A stretch of DNA of 64,000 nucleotides from Acidimicrobiales bacterium (lineage in GTDB: Bacteria > Actinomycetota > Acidimicrobiia > Acidimicrobiales > DATDAH01), in the NCBI GenBank assembly GCA_016794585.1, contig JAEUJM010000013.1:248001-312000 (forward strand), read 5' to 3'. Below are positions 25,248-35,400 of this stretch, piece by piece. Numbering within the stretch: position 1 is the first letter of the stretch; each line of letters starts with the position of its first letter. Below the pieces are notes generated by a model. It had not been told where the DNA came from, searched no databases, and worked only from the letters and a program-made list of their open reading frames with translations. The position numbers and the translations under genes were made by a program.

Positions 25248-26476
25248 GCCTGCTCGCCCCGCTCAAGTTCAGCCCTGCGGGCCGCTACGCCCCGCTCGAC
25301 GGCTACCGCGCCCTCGCCTGCCTGATGATCGTGGTGACCCACTGCGCCGAGGGCCTCCGGGTCGTCGAGGACCACCCCGTGCTCGGGGCCAACTTCCTCG
25401 GGTACTTCGCCGTCGTCGTCTTCTTCACGATGTCGGGGTTCCTCGTCTACAAGCCGTTCGTCGACCGCCACCTGGCCGGGCGCCCGGCGCCCGCCACCGG
25501 TCGCTTCCTGTGGCAACGCATGCTGCGCATCTACCCCCTGTACTGGGTGGTGGTCACGGTGTACTTCCTCCAGGGCAACCAGAACGTCCCGGGCCTGTGG
25601 GGGTACGTCCGCGTCTACCTGCTGTTGCAGATCTACCGCCCCGACACCTTCGGCCGGGGCATCCTCGCCGCATGGACGCTCGCGGTGGACATCAGCTTCT
25701 ACCTGGTCGTCCCCCTCCTGGCCCTCGCCGCCCGCAAGGTGGCCCACCACATCGGCTCGTCCAAGCGGGCCCGCCTCCAGGGCGAGATCGTGGTGGTCCT
25801 TCTGTTCGCGCTCCTCGGCCCCGTGTGGCGCTGCTTCTGGCTCCTGCAGGGCACGACGAGGCTCGTCGACCTCTGGCTCCCTTCCCAGGCCGACTTCTTC
25901 GGGCTGGGCATGGCCTTCGCACTCGTGCTCTCGTGGGTGCAGGCCGGCGGGACCGCGCCCGACCCGATGCGCTGGCTCGGTCGCTGGCCCGCCGTGTGCT
26001 TCGCCGCCGCGGTCGCTTCGTTCTTCGTCCTCGGCCAGCTCGACCTGCCGCTGGCGAAGATCAACCCCATCGACGCCTTCAAGCTCACGCCCGCCGACCA
26101 GATGGCGCGGTACTTCCTGTACCTCGTCGCCGCCTTCTTCCTCTTCGTGCCGGCCCTGCTCGGTCCACGGGGCGCGGCCTCTTCCCGCTTCTTCGGTAGT
26201 AGACCCCTCCGGGTCATGAGCGAGCTGAGCTACGGCCTCTACCTGTGGCACATGCTGTTCCTCATCCACGCCGCCGACTGGCTGGGAGGCAAGGACGTGG
26301 CCGGGTTCTGGCCCACGCTCTACATCGCGCTGGTGCTGTCGATGCTGGCGTCGCTCGTCACCTACCTGACCGTCGAGCGCCCCACGGCCCGACTCCGCAA
26401 CATCGGCCTGCCCACCCTCCCGAAGAGACCCGGGCCCGGCCCGCGCCGCACCACCTCCGTCCGGCCCACGGCATGA
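25244..26476 (+). CDS. Acyltransferase-3 family membrane protein (second of two)
   Basis: A 410-residue paralogue of the preceding gene. Signature elements are YAPLDGYRALACLMIVVTHCAEG with the conserved Arg and His, VVFFTMSGFLVYKPFVDRHL, RMLRIYPLYWVVV and SELSYGLYLWHMLFLIHAAD. It again has about ten membrane helices and a short basic tail. It probably transfers an acyl group from a cytoplasmic donor to a surface glycan. Two adjacent AT3 enzymes suggest two acylation positions or two acyl groups. GTG 25244 overlaps the upstream stop (GTGA) and its own TGA overlaps the ATG of the AftD-like gene. Confidence 0.9.
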   Translation: MSLLAPLKFSPAGRYAPLDGYRALACLMIVVTHCAEGLRVVEDHPVLGANFLGYFAVVVFFTMSGFLVYKPFVDRHLAGRPAPATGRFLWQRMLRIYPLYWVVVTVYFLQGNQNVPGLWGYVRVYLLLQIYRPDTFGRGILAAWTLAVDISFYLVVPLLALAARKVAHHIGSSKRARLQGEIVVVLLFALLGPVWRCFWLLQGTTRLVDLWLPSQADFFGLGMAFALVLSWVQAGGTAPDPMRWLGRWPAVCFAAAVASFFVLGQLDLPLAKINPIDAFKLTPADQMARYFLYLVAAFFLFVPALLGPRGAASSRFFGSRPLRVMSELSYGLYLWHMLFLIHAADWLGGKDVAGFWPTLYIALVLSMLASLVTYLTVERPTARLRNIGLPTLPKRPGPGPRRTTSVRPTA

Positions 26477-29400
26477 CCCCGCCGTCGGCCACGGGCCCGC
26501 GCTCCGACGCGCCTCCGTCGAGCTCGGTGGGGTGGACCCTCCCGGCGGTGACCCGCGAGCGCCTGTGGCCCACCGGGGTCCTGTTCAGCCTGCTCGCGCT
26601 CGCCGCCACGTTCTCCAACGAGCCCGGACGCTACGTGGGGGACAACCGCTTCGAGCAGTACTGGGGCCCCTTGGGACGCCTGCTGCGGGAGACGTCCCTC
26701 TGGGACGGGACCCGCGGGCTCGGCCGGGTCGGCGAGGAGTGGTGGCCGGCCAGCTACCCCATCGCGGTGCTCCGCGGCCTCGGCCTGTCCGCGCCGGTGA
26801 GCGAGCACGTGTGGCACGCCGCCGTCCTCGTGGTGGCGGGACTGGGCATGGTCGCGCTGCTGCGGGTGTTCCTCGGCCGCGTGGGCCCGGCGGCGGTGCT
26901 CGCGGGCCTCATCTACGCCTTCAACCCGTTCACCGCGACCTTCCTGCTGCCCTCGGTGCTCTTCTGGAACTACGCCATCGCTCCCTGGGTGCTGGTCATG
27001 TTCCTGCGCGGCGTCGACAACCCCCGACCGTGGCGATGGGCCGCCGGGTTCGCGCTCCTGTTGTTCTCCGCCGGCAACGCAGACACGCCCGGCACGTTCT
27101 TCGCCGTGCTGTGGATCGTCCCCGCCGCCGTCTGGGTCGTGCACGTCGACCGGCGGGCCACCTGGCGCGAGGTGGCGGCCTGGCTGCTCAAGGCCGCGCT
27201 CCTGTCCCTCCTCACGTGCGCCGCCGCCATCGCCAAGACGATGCTCGGCAGCGACCCGCTCGCCCAGCGCCTCCAGTTCACCGAGCTGCCCGAGCGGGTC
27301 AACGAGACGTCGTCCTGGGCCGAGTCGTGGCGCGGGCTCGGCTTCTGGCTCAGCTACTTCAGCGACGCCTCCGGCGCGGAGCGGCTGCCCGGCGGCACCT
27401 ACTACTACGAGACGGCGCTGGGCGTCCTGATCACCTTCGTGGCGCCCGTCACCGCCGCGGTCGTGCTCTGGAAGTCACGGTGGCGGGCACGGGCGCTCTT
27501 CGGCGGCATCGCCCTGTTGAGCCTGGTGTGGATGGTCGGCTCGTACCCACCGGACGACCCGGCGCCGTCGGGCTGGCTGCTCCTGCGCGCGTACGACGCC
27601 GTGCCCGGCCTGGCCTCCCTCCGCAACACCTACAAGGCCGGGTCGGGCCTGCTCATCGGCGTCGCCGCCCTGGTGGGGGTCGGCGTCGCCATCGCCACCC
27701 CGCGCCTCGAGCGTCGGGGCCCCGGTTGGCGGGCACTCCCCGGTGCCGTGGCCGTCCTGGTCGTGGCGGCAGCCTCCCTGCCCTTCTGGAACGGCGGCCT
27801 CTACCCCGACCGCGCCACGTTCACCGAGGTGCCCGGCTACTGGGAGGAGGCCCTCGAGCACCTCGACGGCCGGGCCGGCTCGGGGCGCGTCCTCGTGCTG
27901 CCGGGGACCACCAAGACGACCTACCGCTGGGGCGAGCCGGGTGACGACATCTTCGACACCTCCCTGCGCCGCCACCCGAACGTCGTCTCCAACGCGTTCC
28001 CGCTGAGCGGCCCCCAGGCCGCGGACCTCGTCGATGCCCTCGAGGCCCGGATCGCCGAGGGCACGCTCGGCCCAGGCGAGCTCGCACCCGTCCTCGACGC
28101 GCTCGGCGTCGACCGCGTCGTGATCCGCAACGACCTCGACTGGGAGGCCTCGCAGGTCGTGCGCCCCGCCGACCTCGACCTCTTCCGCGACGACGAGGGG
28201 CTCCGCCTGGATCGCACGTTCGGCGAGCCGGGCGAGTCGGTCACCGCCGAGTCCGACACCTCGTTCACCGCGGGCCGCGAGCGCAACCTGCCTCCCGTGG
28301 AGGTCTACGCCGTCGAGGGGGCACCCGACACCGACGTCCCGCCTGGACTGGCGCGGCCCGACGTCGCCCCGCTGGTGCTCTCCGGCGACGGTGGGGGCTG
28401 GCTGCTCGCCGCCCAGGAAGGGCTGCTCGATGACGAGCGCCCCGTGGTGTACACCGGCGATCAATCGCCCGCCGAGCTGGCCCGGGCTCTCGAGTCGGGG
28501 TCGCCCCTCGTGGTCACCGACACCAACCGCCGCCGACTCACCCGTATCCGCGGCGCCGTCCCCACGCAGTCGCACACCCTCAGCGAGGGCCAGGACCTCG
28601 ACCAGCCCGCGCAGGACCTGTTCGGCACCGAGGGCAGCCAGTCGGTGGCCGAGTTCCGCGATGCCACCGCGATCGAGGCCTCGTCCTCCGGAACGCGGAT
28701 CACCGGCTTCCAACCGTGGCTCCAGCCCGCCAACGCGTTCGACGGCAACTACACGACCAGCTGGCTGACCGGTGGGCTCGAGGACCCGGTCGGGGCCTAC
28801 CTCCGGGTCGACTTCCGCCAACCGGAGACCATCGACCGGCTCTCGCTGCTGCCCTTCCTCCCCAGCGACGCCGGCCGGCGGGTCACCGAGGTCAGCCTCC
28901 ACTTCTCCACCGGCGAGCCCATCGACGTCCAGCTCGAGGAGGGCGGGACGACCGAGGTCACGTTTCCGGCCCGCACCACCGAGTTCCTGGAGCTCCGCAT
29001 CGAGGACGTGAGCCGCGCCGGCACGGCGGCCGTGGGGTTCCGCGAGATCGCGGTGCCGGGGATCGACCTGACCGAGGTCATCGCCGTGCCCGACGACGTG
29101 GCGCGCGCCGCAGAGGGCGAGCCCGCACTGCAGGCCGCCCTCGCCACGGCGCCCCTGCGCTTCCTCTTCGACCGCGTGCAGGGCACGGGCCCCCAGGACG
29201 AGGAGCTCGTCATCCGTCGCAGCCTCCGGCTGGCCGCACCCCGCTCGGTCACCCTCGGCGGTCACCTCCAGCTCGACATCGCCACCACGGACCTCGAGCT
29301 GGACCGCTTCCTCTCCGGGTTCCGCGACGACGGCGTGTCGGCCTACGGGTCGACGCGGGCCCGGGGGGACCTCGAGAACCGGGGCCTCCACGCAGTGGAC

Positions 29401-30369
29401 GGCGACCCTGCCACCGCCTGGGCCGCGCCGGCTCGTGCCGGCGAGGAGCTGACCGTGCGCTTCCCGACCCGGCCGGTGAGCCGGGTCCAGGTGACCAGCG
29501 CGGCCGACGCCGACAGCACGCCGGTCGACGAGGTGCGGATCCTGGTCGGAGGCCGTGAGGAGGCCCTCGAGCTCGCCAGCGAGCCCGGCTGCGACGAGAC
29601 CCAGGCGGCCTGCGACCGCGTCGGCACGCTCGAGGTCCCGGCCACCGCCGTGGACAAGGTCGTGGTGCAACTCGCCGGGGTCGAGGCCACCGGCGCCGAT
29701 GCCGGACGGCCGGCCCGCATCACCGAGGTCGCCATCAGCGACGGGTCCGACGAGCCCGTGCAGGTCGACGCTCCCGCAGCCGACGCCTGCAACGACACGA
29801 GCGTGACCGTCGACGCCCGCCCCGTCGCCTTCCGCCTCGCGGACGGCGACCTCGACCGTGCGCTGGCCGGCGAGCGCGTGCCCTTCACCGGGTGCGAGGA
29901 CATCCCCCTCGCCGAGGGGCGCCACACCGTGGGCACGGCGGACGCGATCGTCGACGACCTCTCACTCGCGAGCGGGACGGTCGACGAGGTCACGCCCTCG
30001 CCGGCGCCCACCGTCGAGGTGCTCGAGCGGGGCGCCGGCCACCTGCGGCTGCGCGTCGACAGCGAGGGGGATGCCCTCGTGTCGACGGGACAGTCCTTCG
30101 ACGAGGGCTGGCGCGCGACCGTCGACGGGAACGGCCTCGGCCCACCCCGCGCCGTGGAAACGCTCACCACGTGGTCGCTCCCTGCCGGCACCCACGTGGT
30201 CGACCTGACCTACGCTCCCGAACGGACCTTCCGTGGCGCGCTGCTCGCCACCGTCGTCGGGCTGGTCCTCTGCGCAGCCATCGTCCTGCGCCCGGTGCTG
30301 CGGGCCCGCCCCCGCCCCGCCTCCCCCGCCGACGCCTCCCGCCGACCCTCCCCCACCCCGCCGACGTGA
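26473..30369 (+). CDS. AftD-like giant GT-C arabinofuranosyltransferase family protein 1
   Basis: A 1298-residue membrane protein of the DUF3367/alpha-(1->3)-arabinofuranosyltransferase (AftD-like) type. About eleven to thirteen helices fill residues 30-450. The first loop has YVGDNRFEQYW (Asp57) in place of the DTKLDL motif of its sisters. A large external part holds two discoidin-like (F5/8 type C) modules, one around NAFDGNYTTSW (about 754) and one around HAVDGDPATAW (about 973). A conserved QSFDEGWRATVDG module follows near 1207, then a single C-terminal helix (ALLATVVGLVLCAAIVL). It lacks the extra C-terminal membrane helices of its sister at 32458. Overlaps both neighbours by 4 nt. Confidence 0.82.
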   Translation: MTPPSATGPRSDAPPSSSVGWTLPAVTRERLWPTGVLFSLLALAATFSNEPGRYVGDNRFEQYWGPLGRLLRETSLWDGTRGLGRVGEEWWPASYPIAVLRGLGLSAPVSEHVWHAAVLVVAGLGMVALLRVFLGRVGPAAVLAGLIYAFNPFTATFLLPSVLFWNYAIAPWVLVMFLRGVDNPRPWRWAAGFALLLFSAGNADTPGTFFAVLWIVPAAVWVVHVDRRATWREVAAWLLKAALLSLLTCAAAIAKTMLGSDPLAQRLQFTELPERVNETSSWAESWRGLGFWLSYFSDASGAERLPGGTYYYETALGVLITFVAPVTAAVVLWKSRWRARALFGGIALLSLVWMVGSYPPDDPAPSGWLLLRAYDAVPGLASLRNTYKAGSGLLIGVAALVGVGVAIATPRLERRGPGWRALPGAVAVLVVAAASLPFWNGGLYPDRATFTEVPGYWEEALEHLDGRAGSGRVLVLPGTTKTTYRWGEPGDDIFDTSLRRHPNVVSNAFPLSGPQAADLVDALEARIAEGTLGPGELAPVLDALGVDRVVIRNDLDWEASQVVRPADLDLFRDDEGLRLDRTFGEPGESVTAESDTSFTAGRERNLPPVEVYAVEGAPDTDVPPGLARPDVAPLVLSGDGGGWLLAAQEGLLDDERPVVYTGDQSPAELARALESGSPLVVTDTNRRRLTRIRGAVPTQSHTLSEGQDLDQPAQDLFGTEGSQSVAEFRDATAIEASSSGTRITGFQPWLQPANAFDGNYTTSWLTGGLEDPVGAYLRVDFRQPETIDRLSLLPFLPSDAGRRVTEVSLHFSTGEPIDVQLEEGGTTEVTFPARTTEFLELRIEDVSRAGTAAVGFREIAVPGIDLTEVIAVPDDVARAAEGEPALQAALATAPLRFLFDRVQGTGPQDEELVIRRSLRLAAPRSVTLGGHLQLDIATTDLELDRFLSGFRDDGVSAYGSTRARGDLENRGLHAVDGDPATAWAAPARAGEELTVRFPTRPVSRVQVTSAADADSTPVDEVRILVGGREEALELASEPGCDETQAACDRVGTLEVPATAVDKVVVQLAGVEATGADAGRPARITEVAISDGSDEPVQVDAPAADACNDTSVTVDARPVAFRLADGDLDRALAGERVPFTGCEDIPLAEGRHTVGTADAIVDDLSLASGTVDEVTPSPAPTVEVLERGAGHLRLRVDSEGDALVSTGQSFDEGWRATVDGNGLGPPRAVETLTTWSLPAGTHVVDLTYAPERTFRGALLATVVGLVLCAAIVLRPVLRARPRPASPADASRRPSPTPPT

Positions 30370-31712
30370 CCACCGCCCCCCGATTCGACCTCGACCCGCC
30401 CGCCGACGAGGCGCGGGACACGCCCCCCGGACCGCTCACCGCGGCCGTGGTCGTCGGCGGCGGCTTCGTGATCGGCGGGCCGTTCGGCCTGCTCGTTGCG
30501 GTGCTGGCCCTCGTGGTCTGGCACCGCCAGCCCCGCTGGCTGGGCGGACTGCTCGTCGGCCTGCTGGTCCTGGCCGCCCTCGGCTCCGTGGTCGGCGCCT
30601 GGCCCGGCCCGGACAGCCTCCGCCAGAGCTTCGCCGACGACCGCTCGTGGGGAGCCGCCGCCGGCCTCGGCGCCGGGGTGGCCCTCCTCGTGGCCGTCGC
30701 CCGGGCGGCCAGGGCCGACCGGGCGACGGGACCGACCCTGGCGGCGCCCCCCCGACGGGCCGACCTCGCCACGCGCGTCGGGCCCTGGCTCCCCGTCGCC
30801 GGGATCGCCGTCGTCGCCGGAGCGGTCTCCCTCGTGCTCGCCCCCGACGCGCTCGCGGCCGGCGGGCGCTCCGCCGCTGAGGCGCTCCGGGCCGGGAGCG
30901 GACTGGGACGGGCTCCGGCAGACCACCACCCGCCCCTCGCACTCGTCGTGGCGGCCGTGTTCCCGTCGGGCCTCGCGCTCGTCCAAGCGGTCCTCAGCGG
31001 CGCCACCTCGGTCGCGACCGTCTTCCTCGGCACGCGCCTCGGCGGCCGACGCACCGGACTGGCGGCCGGCGCCGTCGCTGCGGCCCTGCCCCTCGTGTGG
31101 GGCCTGAACCTCTCCGGCGCCCTCGCCGGGCTCCTCGTCGTCACGGCCCTGCTGCTGGCCTGGCCGGATCGCCTCACGGTCGCCCGGGCCTCGACCGCCG
31201 GCGTCGTACTGGTCGCCGCGGCCCTCGCCCGCCCCGAAGCCCTGCTCGTGCTCGCGGTCGTCATCGCCTGGGTGGCCGCCTGGCCGGATCGCCGTCCCGA
31301 CGCCGCCACGACGCTGGCCGCGCTGGTCGGCTGGGCGGCCGGTGCACTGCTCCTGGCGGCGGTGGCCCTGCAGGATCAGACCGGCGTCTGGTGGCCGGCA
31401 CGCCCCGGCCCGGCGCTCGTGCTCGACGGCGCCGCGGGCGCCGTCGCACTGGCCATCACCCTCGTCGCCGTCGTCCTCGCCGCGGACGAGCTCCGGTGGC
31501 GCGCCACGACCCACCGCCTCTCGTGGGGCCGTCACCTGCCCTGGCTGGCCCTCCCGGCCCTCGCCGCGGTCGTGGGTCTGCTCGCTCCGGTCTGGCACCG
31601 GGACCTGACCTTCGCGCTGGGGCCCCTCGTGGCCGTGGCCGCGGCCGCGCGGCTGACCCGCCTGTGGACGGCCCGTGCGCCCGAAGCGGCGCCGGCGGAG
31701 GCCCGAGCGTGA
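30366..31712 (+). CDS. Polytopic membrane protein, PMT/GT39-like
   Basis: A 448-residue protein with about eleven hydrophobic helices. The N-terminal helix pair (LTAAVVVGGGFVIGGPFGLL) resembles the C-terminal helices of the AftD-like protein at 32458 (AAFVLGGPLALF). The second half looks like a degenerate GT39/PMT domain: ADHHPPLALVV (residues 185-195) corresponds to the HPPL loop of ArnT/PMT enzymes, and ALARPEALLVL to the usual helix after it. The acidic first-loop motif is not clear, so activity is uncertain. It is read from a GTGA overlap with AftD-like 1 and is followed by a sulfotransferase-like gene. Confidence 0.72.
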   Translation: MTTAPRFDLDPPADEARDTPPGPLTAAVVVGGGFVIGGPFGLLVAVLALVVWHRQPRWLGGLLVGLLVLAALGSVVGAWPGPDSLRQSFADDRSWGAAAGLGAGVALLVAVARAARADRATGPTLAAPPRRADLATRVGPWLPVAGIAVVAGAVSLVLAPDALAAGGRSAAEALRAGSGLGRAPADHHPPLALVVAAVFPSGLALVQAVLSGATSVATVFLGTRLGGRRTGLAAGAVAAALPLVWGLNLSGALAGLLVVTALLLAWPDRLTVARASTAGVVLVAAALARPEALLVLAVVIAWVAAWPDRRPDAATTLAALVGWAAGALLLAAVALQDQTGVWWPARPGPALVLDGAAGAVALAITLVAVVLAADELRWRATTHRLSWGRHLPWLALPALAAVVGLLAPVWHRDLTFALGPLVAVAAAARLTRLWTARAPEAAPAEARA

Positions 31713-32461
31713 GCGGGGCCACCCCCTACACCCCCCCGTCGGGCCCGCGGGTGCAGGCCAAGCGCGTGGTGCGCCGCGCCCACGAGCTGCTCGGCGACGC
31801 CCCGGTCTTCCTGCCGCTTCAGCGCCGACTGACGCCCGAGAGCGCACGCGATCGGGCCATCACCGAGCGCACGCAACTCGTGATCGAGGGGTTCCCCCGA
31901 TCGGGCAACACCTTCGCGTCCAAGGCGTTCGCCCTCAGCCAACAACGTCCCGTGGTCGTGGCCAGCCACGTGCACCTCCCGGCACAGGTGAAGCTCGCCG
32001 TCCGACGCCACGTGCCCACCATGGTGCTGGTGCGCGATCCCGTCGACGCCGCGGTGTCGATGGCCATCGCCGACCCGCATCACCGCGTCGAGCACCTGGT
32101 GCGGTACTGGACGCACTATCACCTCGAGGTGCAGCCGCTGCTCGACGAGGTCCTGCTGGTCACCTTCGAGGAGGCGACCACCGACTTCGGCCTGGTGGTG
32201 GACCGTCTCAACGCCCGCTTCGGCACCAGCTTCGACCGCTTCGACCACACCCCGGAGCACGTCCGCCAGGTCTTCGACGCCATCGACGACAAGCAGCGGG
32301 TGGTGCACGGCGACGCCCGCTACAAGGAGGCAGTGGCCCGGCCCGACGCCAGCCGCGCCGAGGCCCGTGCCGCGCTCTCCGCCCGGCTCGCCCGGCCCGA
32401 GGCCGCAGCGCTCGTCGAGCTGGCCCGGGCCCTGCACACCGCGCTGGTGGGCGACCGGTGA
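31709..32461 (+). CDS. Sulfotransferase family protein
   Basis: A 250-residue protein of the PAPS-dependent sulfotransferase superfamily, expected in the cytosol or at the membrane. The 5'-phosphosulfate-binding loop is EGFPRSGNTFASKAF (GFPRSGNT at 61-68). The 3'-phosphate-binding motif is VLVRDPVDAAVSMAI with Arg109 and Ser117. Both binding motifs are intact. There is no signal peptide or membrane helix. Its place between two AftD-like genes with 4-nt overlaps on both sides suggests sulfation of a glycan precursor or lipid carrier, but the substrate is unknown. Confidence 0.85.
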   Translation: MSGATPYTPPSGPRVQAKRVVRRAHELLGDAPVFLPLQRRLTPESARDRAITERTQLVIEGFPRSGNTFASKAFALSQQRPVVVASHVHLPAQVKLAVRRHVPTMVLVRDPVDAAVSMAIADPHHRVEHLVRYWTHYHLEVQPLLDEVLLVTFEEATTDFGLVVDRLNARFGTSFDRFDHTPEHVRQVFDAIDDKQRVVHGDARYKEAVARPDASRAEARAALSARLARPEAAALVELARALHTALVGDR

Positions 32462-35400
32462 GGGACCGCCTCGCGGCCTGGACCCGCCGGCGCGCCCAGC
32501 CGCTGGTGGTGTCGGCGATCGTGGTGGTCGGCTGCTTCCTCCAGGCGCCAGGGCGGCTGGTGCGCGACACCAAGCTCGACCTCGTCATCGACCCGGTCGG
32601 CTTCCTCGCGCGCACGCTGCACCTCTGGGACCCCTCCGCCTCGTTCGGCCAGCTCCAGAACCAGGCCGTGGGCTACCTCTTCCCGATCGGCCCGTACTTC
32701 GCCATCGGCCACACCCTCGGCATCCCGGGGTGGGTGCTCCAGCGGGTGTGGTTCGCCGCGCTCCTCCTCGTCGGCCTGTGGGGGGCGCTTCGGGTGCTCG
32801 AGGCCATGGGCATCGGGCGGCCGGGGTCCCGGGTCCTGGGCGCCACGGCCTACGGGCTCAGCCCGTCCATCCTCACCCTCGTCGGCTTCCAGTCGGGCGC
32901 CGAGCTCCCCCACGCGCTGCTGCCCTGGGCCCTCCTGCCCCTGGTCATCGGCGCCCGGCGGGGCACACCCCGTCGGGCCGCCGCGCTCTCGGGGCTCGCC
33001 ATCGTCGCCATGGGCGGGGTCAACGCCGCGGCCACCGCCGCCGTGCTGGTCCTTCCCGCGCTCTGGCTCCTCACCCGCCGCGCGGGCCCGCGCCGGCGGG
33101 CGCTGATGGGGTGGTGGGCCCTCTCGGTCGTCCTGGCCACCACGTGGTGGGGGGTGGCCCTGGTGCTCCAGGGAAAATACGGCCTGCCCTTCGCGGACTT
33201 CACGGAGACCGCGTCCATCACCACCAACACGACCTCCGCCGTGGAGGTCCTCCGCGGCACCAGCAACTGGGTGGGCTACCTGGTCGTGGGCGGCCGCCCA
33301 TGGCTCCAGGGGGCGTGGTCGCTCATCACCCTGCCCGCCGCGGTCGTCGCCACCGCGCTCATCACCGCGCTGGGCCTGGGCGGCCTCGCCCGCAAGGATC
33401 TCCCCGAGCGCACGTTCTGGGCGGTCACCGTCGCGGTCGCGGCGACGATCATGGCCGCGGGGTACGCCGGCCCCTTCGGCGGCGGCGCCGCCGACCCCGT
33501 CCGGGACCTCCTCGACGGCCCCCTGGCCGCGTTCCGCAACCTCCACAAGTTCAGCCCCGTGGTCGCTCTTCCGCTCGCCGCCGGCCTCGCCCACAGCAGC
33601 ACCCGCCTCGCGGTCTGGGCTCGGCGGGCCTGGGAGCGGGGCGACCGACGGACCCCGGTGTGGGCCCGGCCGGTGGCCGCCGGCATGGCCCTCGTCCTGC
33701 TCGGCGTGGCCGCGTTCCCGGTGATCTCCGGGCGGGTCGCGACCCTCGGCTCCTTCGAGGACGTGCCGGGGTACTGGCGGGAGACCGCGGACTGGCTCAA
33801 CGAGAACAGCGACGGCGAGCGCACCCTCGTGCTCCCCGGCGCGTCGTTCGGTGAGTACGAGTGGGGCCGCACCTTCAACGAGCCCCTCCAGCCCCTCGCC
33901 GACGATCCGTGGGCGGTCCGGGACCTCATCCCGCTCGGCTCGGTCGGCGCCGTCCGTCTGCTCGACGGGGTGGAGGACCTCCTGACCACCGGCACCCGGT
34001 CGCCGGCGCTCGCCCCCTACCTCGCGCGCGCGGGCGTCCGGTACGTCGTCGTGCGCAACGACCTCGACGTGCGACGCGTCACGGCGCCCCGCCCGCAGAT
34101 CGTGCGCTCCGTCCTGGCCGACACCCCCGGGATCGAGCGGGTGGCCGCCTTCGGGCCCGAGGTCGAGCCGCTCGCCCTCACGACCCGCCTCGTGCCCGAC
34201 GTGTCCACCGCCGCCACCGAGACGCTCCAGGCCGTCGAGGTGTACGAGGTGACCCCGGAGACGGCGCGGATCACGACCTACCCGACCGACGGCACCCAGG
34301 TCGTCAGCGGCGGGCCCGAGGCCCTGCTCCCGGTCCAGGAGGCCGACACGCTCGAGGGGCGGGCCACGGTGCTCTCCGGCGACGAGCGCGACCCGCTGGG
34401 CGACGACGACCGCTGGGTGCTCACCGACGACCTCGGTCACCGCGACGTCAACTTCGGCCGCGTGCACACGAACGCGTCCTACGTGCTGACGCCGGACGAG
34501 GAGTCGCCGAACACGGGGCGGCGCCCCCACGACCGCCTCGTCGTACCGGGCATCGAGCACCAGACCACGGCCCGCAACCGCGGCGCCGCCGAGATCTCCG
34601 CGTCGTCGTACGCCCTCGGACTCGCCCGCCTCCCCGAGGCCCAACCCTTCGCCGCCTTCGACGGCGACCCCGCCACGGTCTGGCGCCCGTCGCGCACGGG
34701 CAGCGCCGTCGGCCAGTGGGTCGAGCTCCGCCTCGACGAACCCATCGACGTCGAGAGCATCGGCGTCGAGATCCCGCCCGCGCGCGTGGGTCGCGGTCGG
34801 GTGTCCCGGGTGCTCGTGACCACCGACGCCGGCCGACGCGAGAGCAACCTCGCCGCGAGCGCAGGCGCCAACGGGGTCTCGCTCCCCCCTGGCGAGACGC
34901 GCACGATCCGCCTCACCGTCACCGACGTGCAGGGCGGCACCAACGCCCTCGAAGGGCCGGGCATCAGCGAGGTCACCATCCCGGGTCTCGAGGTCCAACG
35001 ACCGCTGGTCACGCCCGCGGACCGCCCCGAGGCCCTCGAGGGCTCGGAGGCGCCGCTGATCGTGCTCGAGCGCGACCGCGCCGACCCGTTCGACCTGACC
35101 CGCCACGACGAGGAGGTGGGCATGCGGCGCGTGATCCGCCTCCCCGAAGGGGCCACGTTCAACCTGTCGGGCACCGCCGCACCCGTCGCGGGCGACGGCC
35201 TCGTCCGCCTGGTCGACTCCCTCGGCACCGCCGGCGAGCTCGACATCGTCACTACCTCGACCTGGGGTGGCCTGCCCAACTTCTCGGCTCGCCGCCTCAT
35301 CGACGGCGACCCCGACACGTCCTGGATCTCCGACCCTTCCAACCCGGTGCCGAGCGTGACGCTGCGCTGGGACGAGCCGCGGACCCTCGACGAGGTGCGC

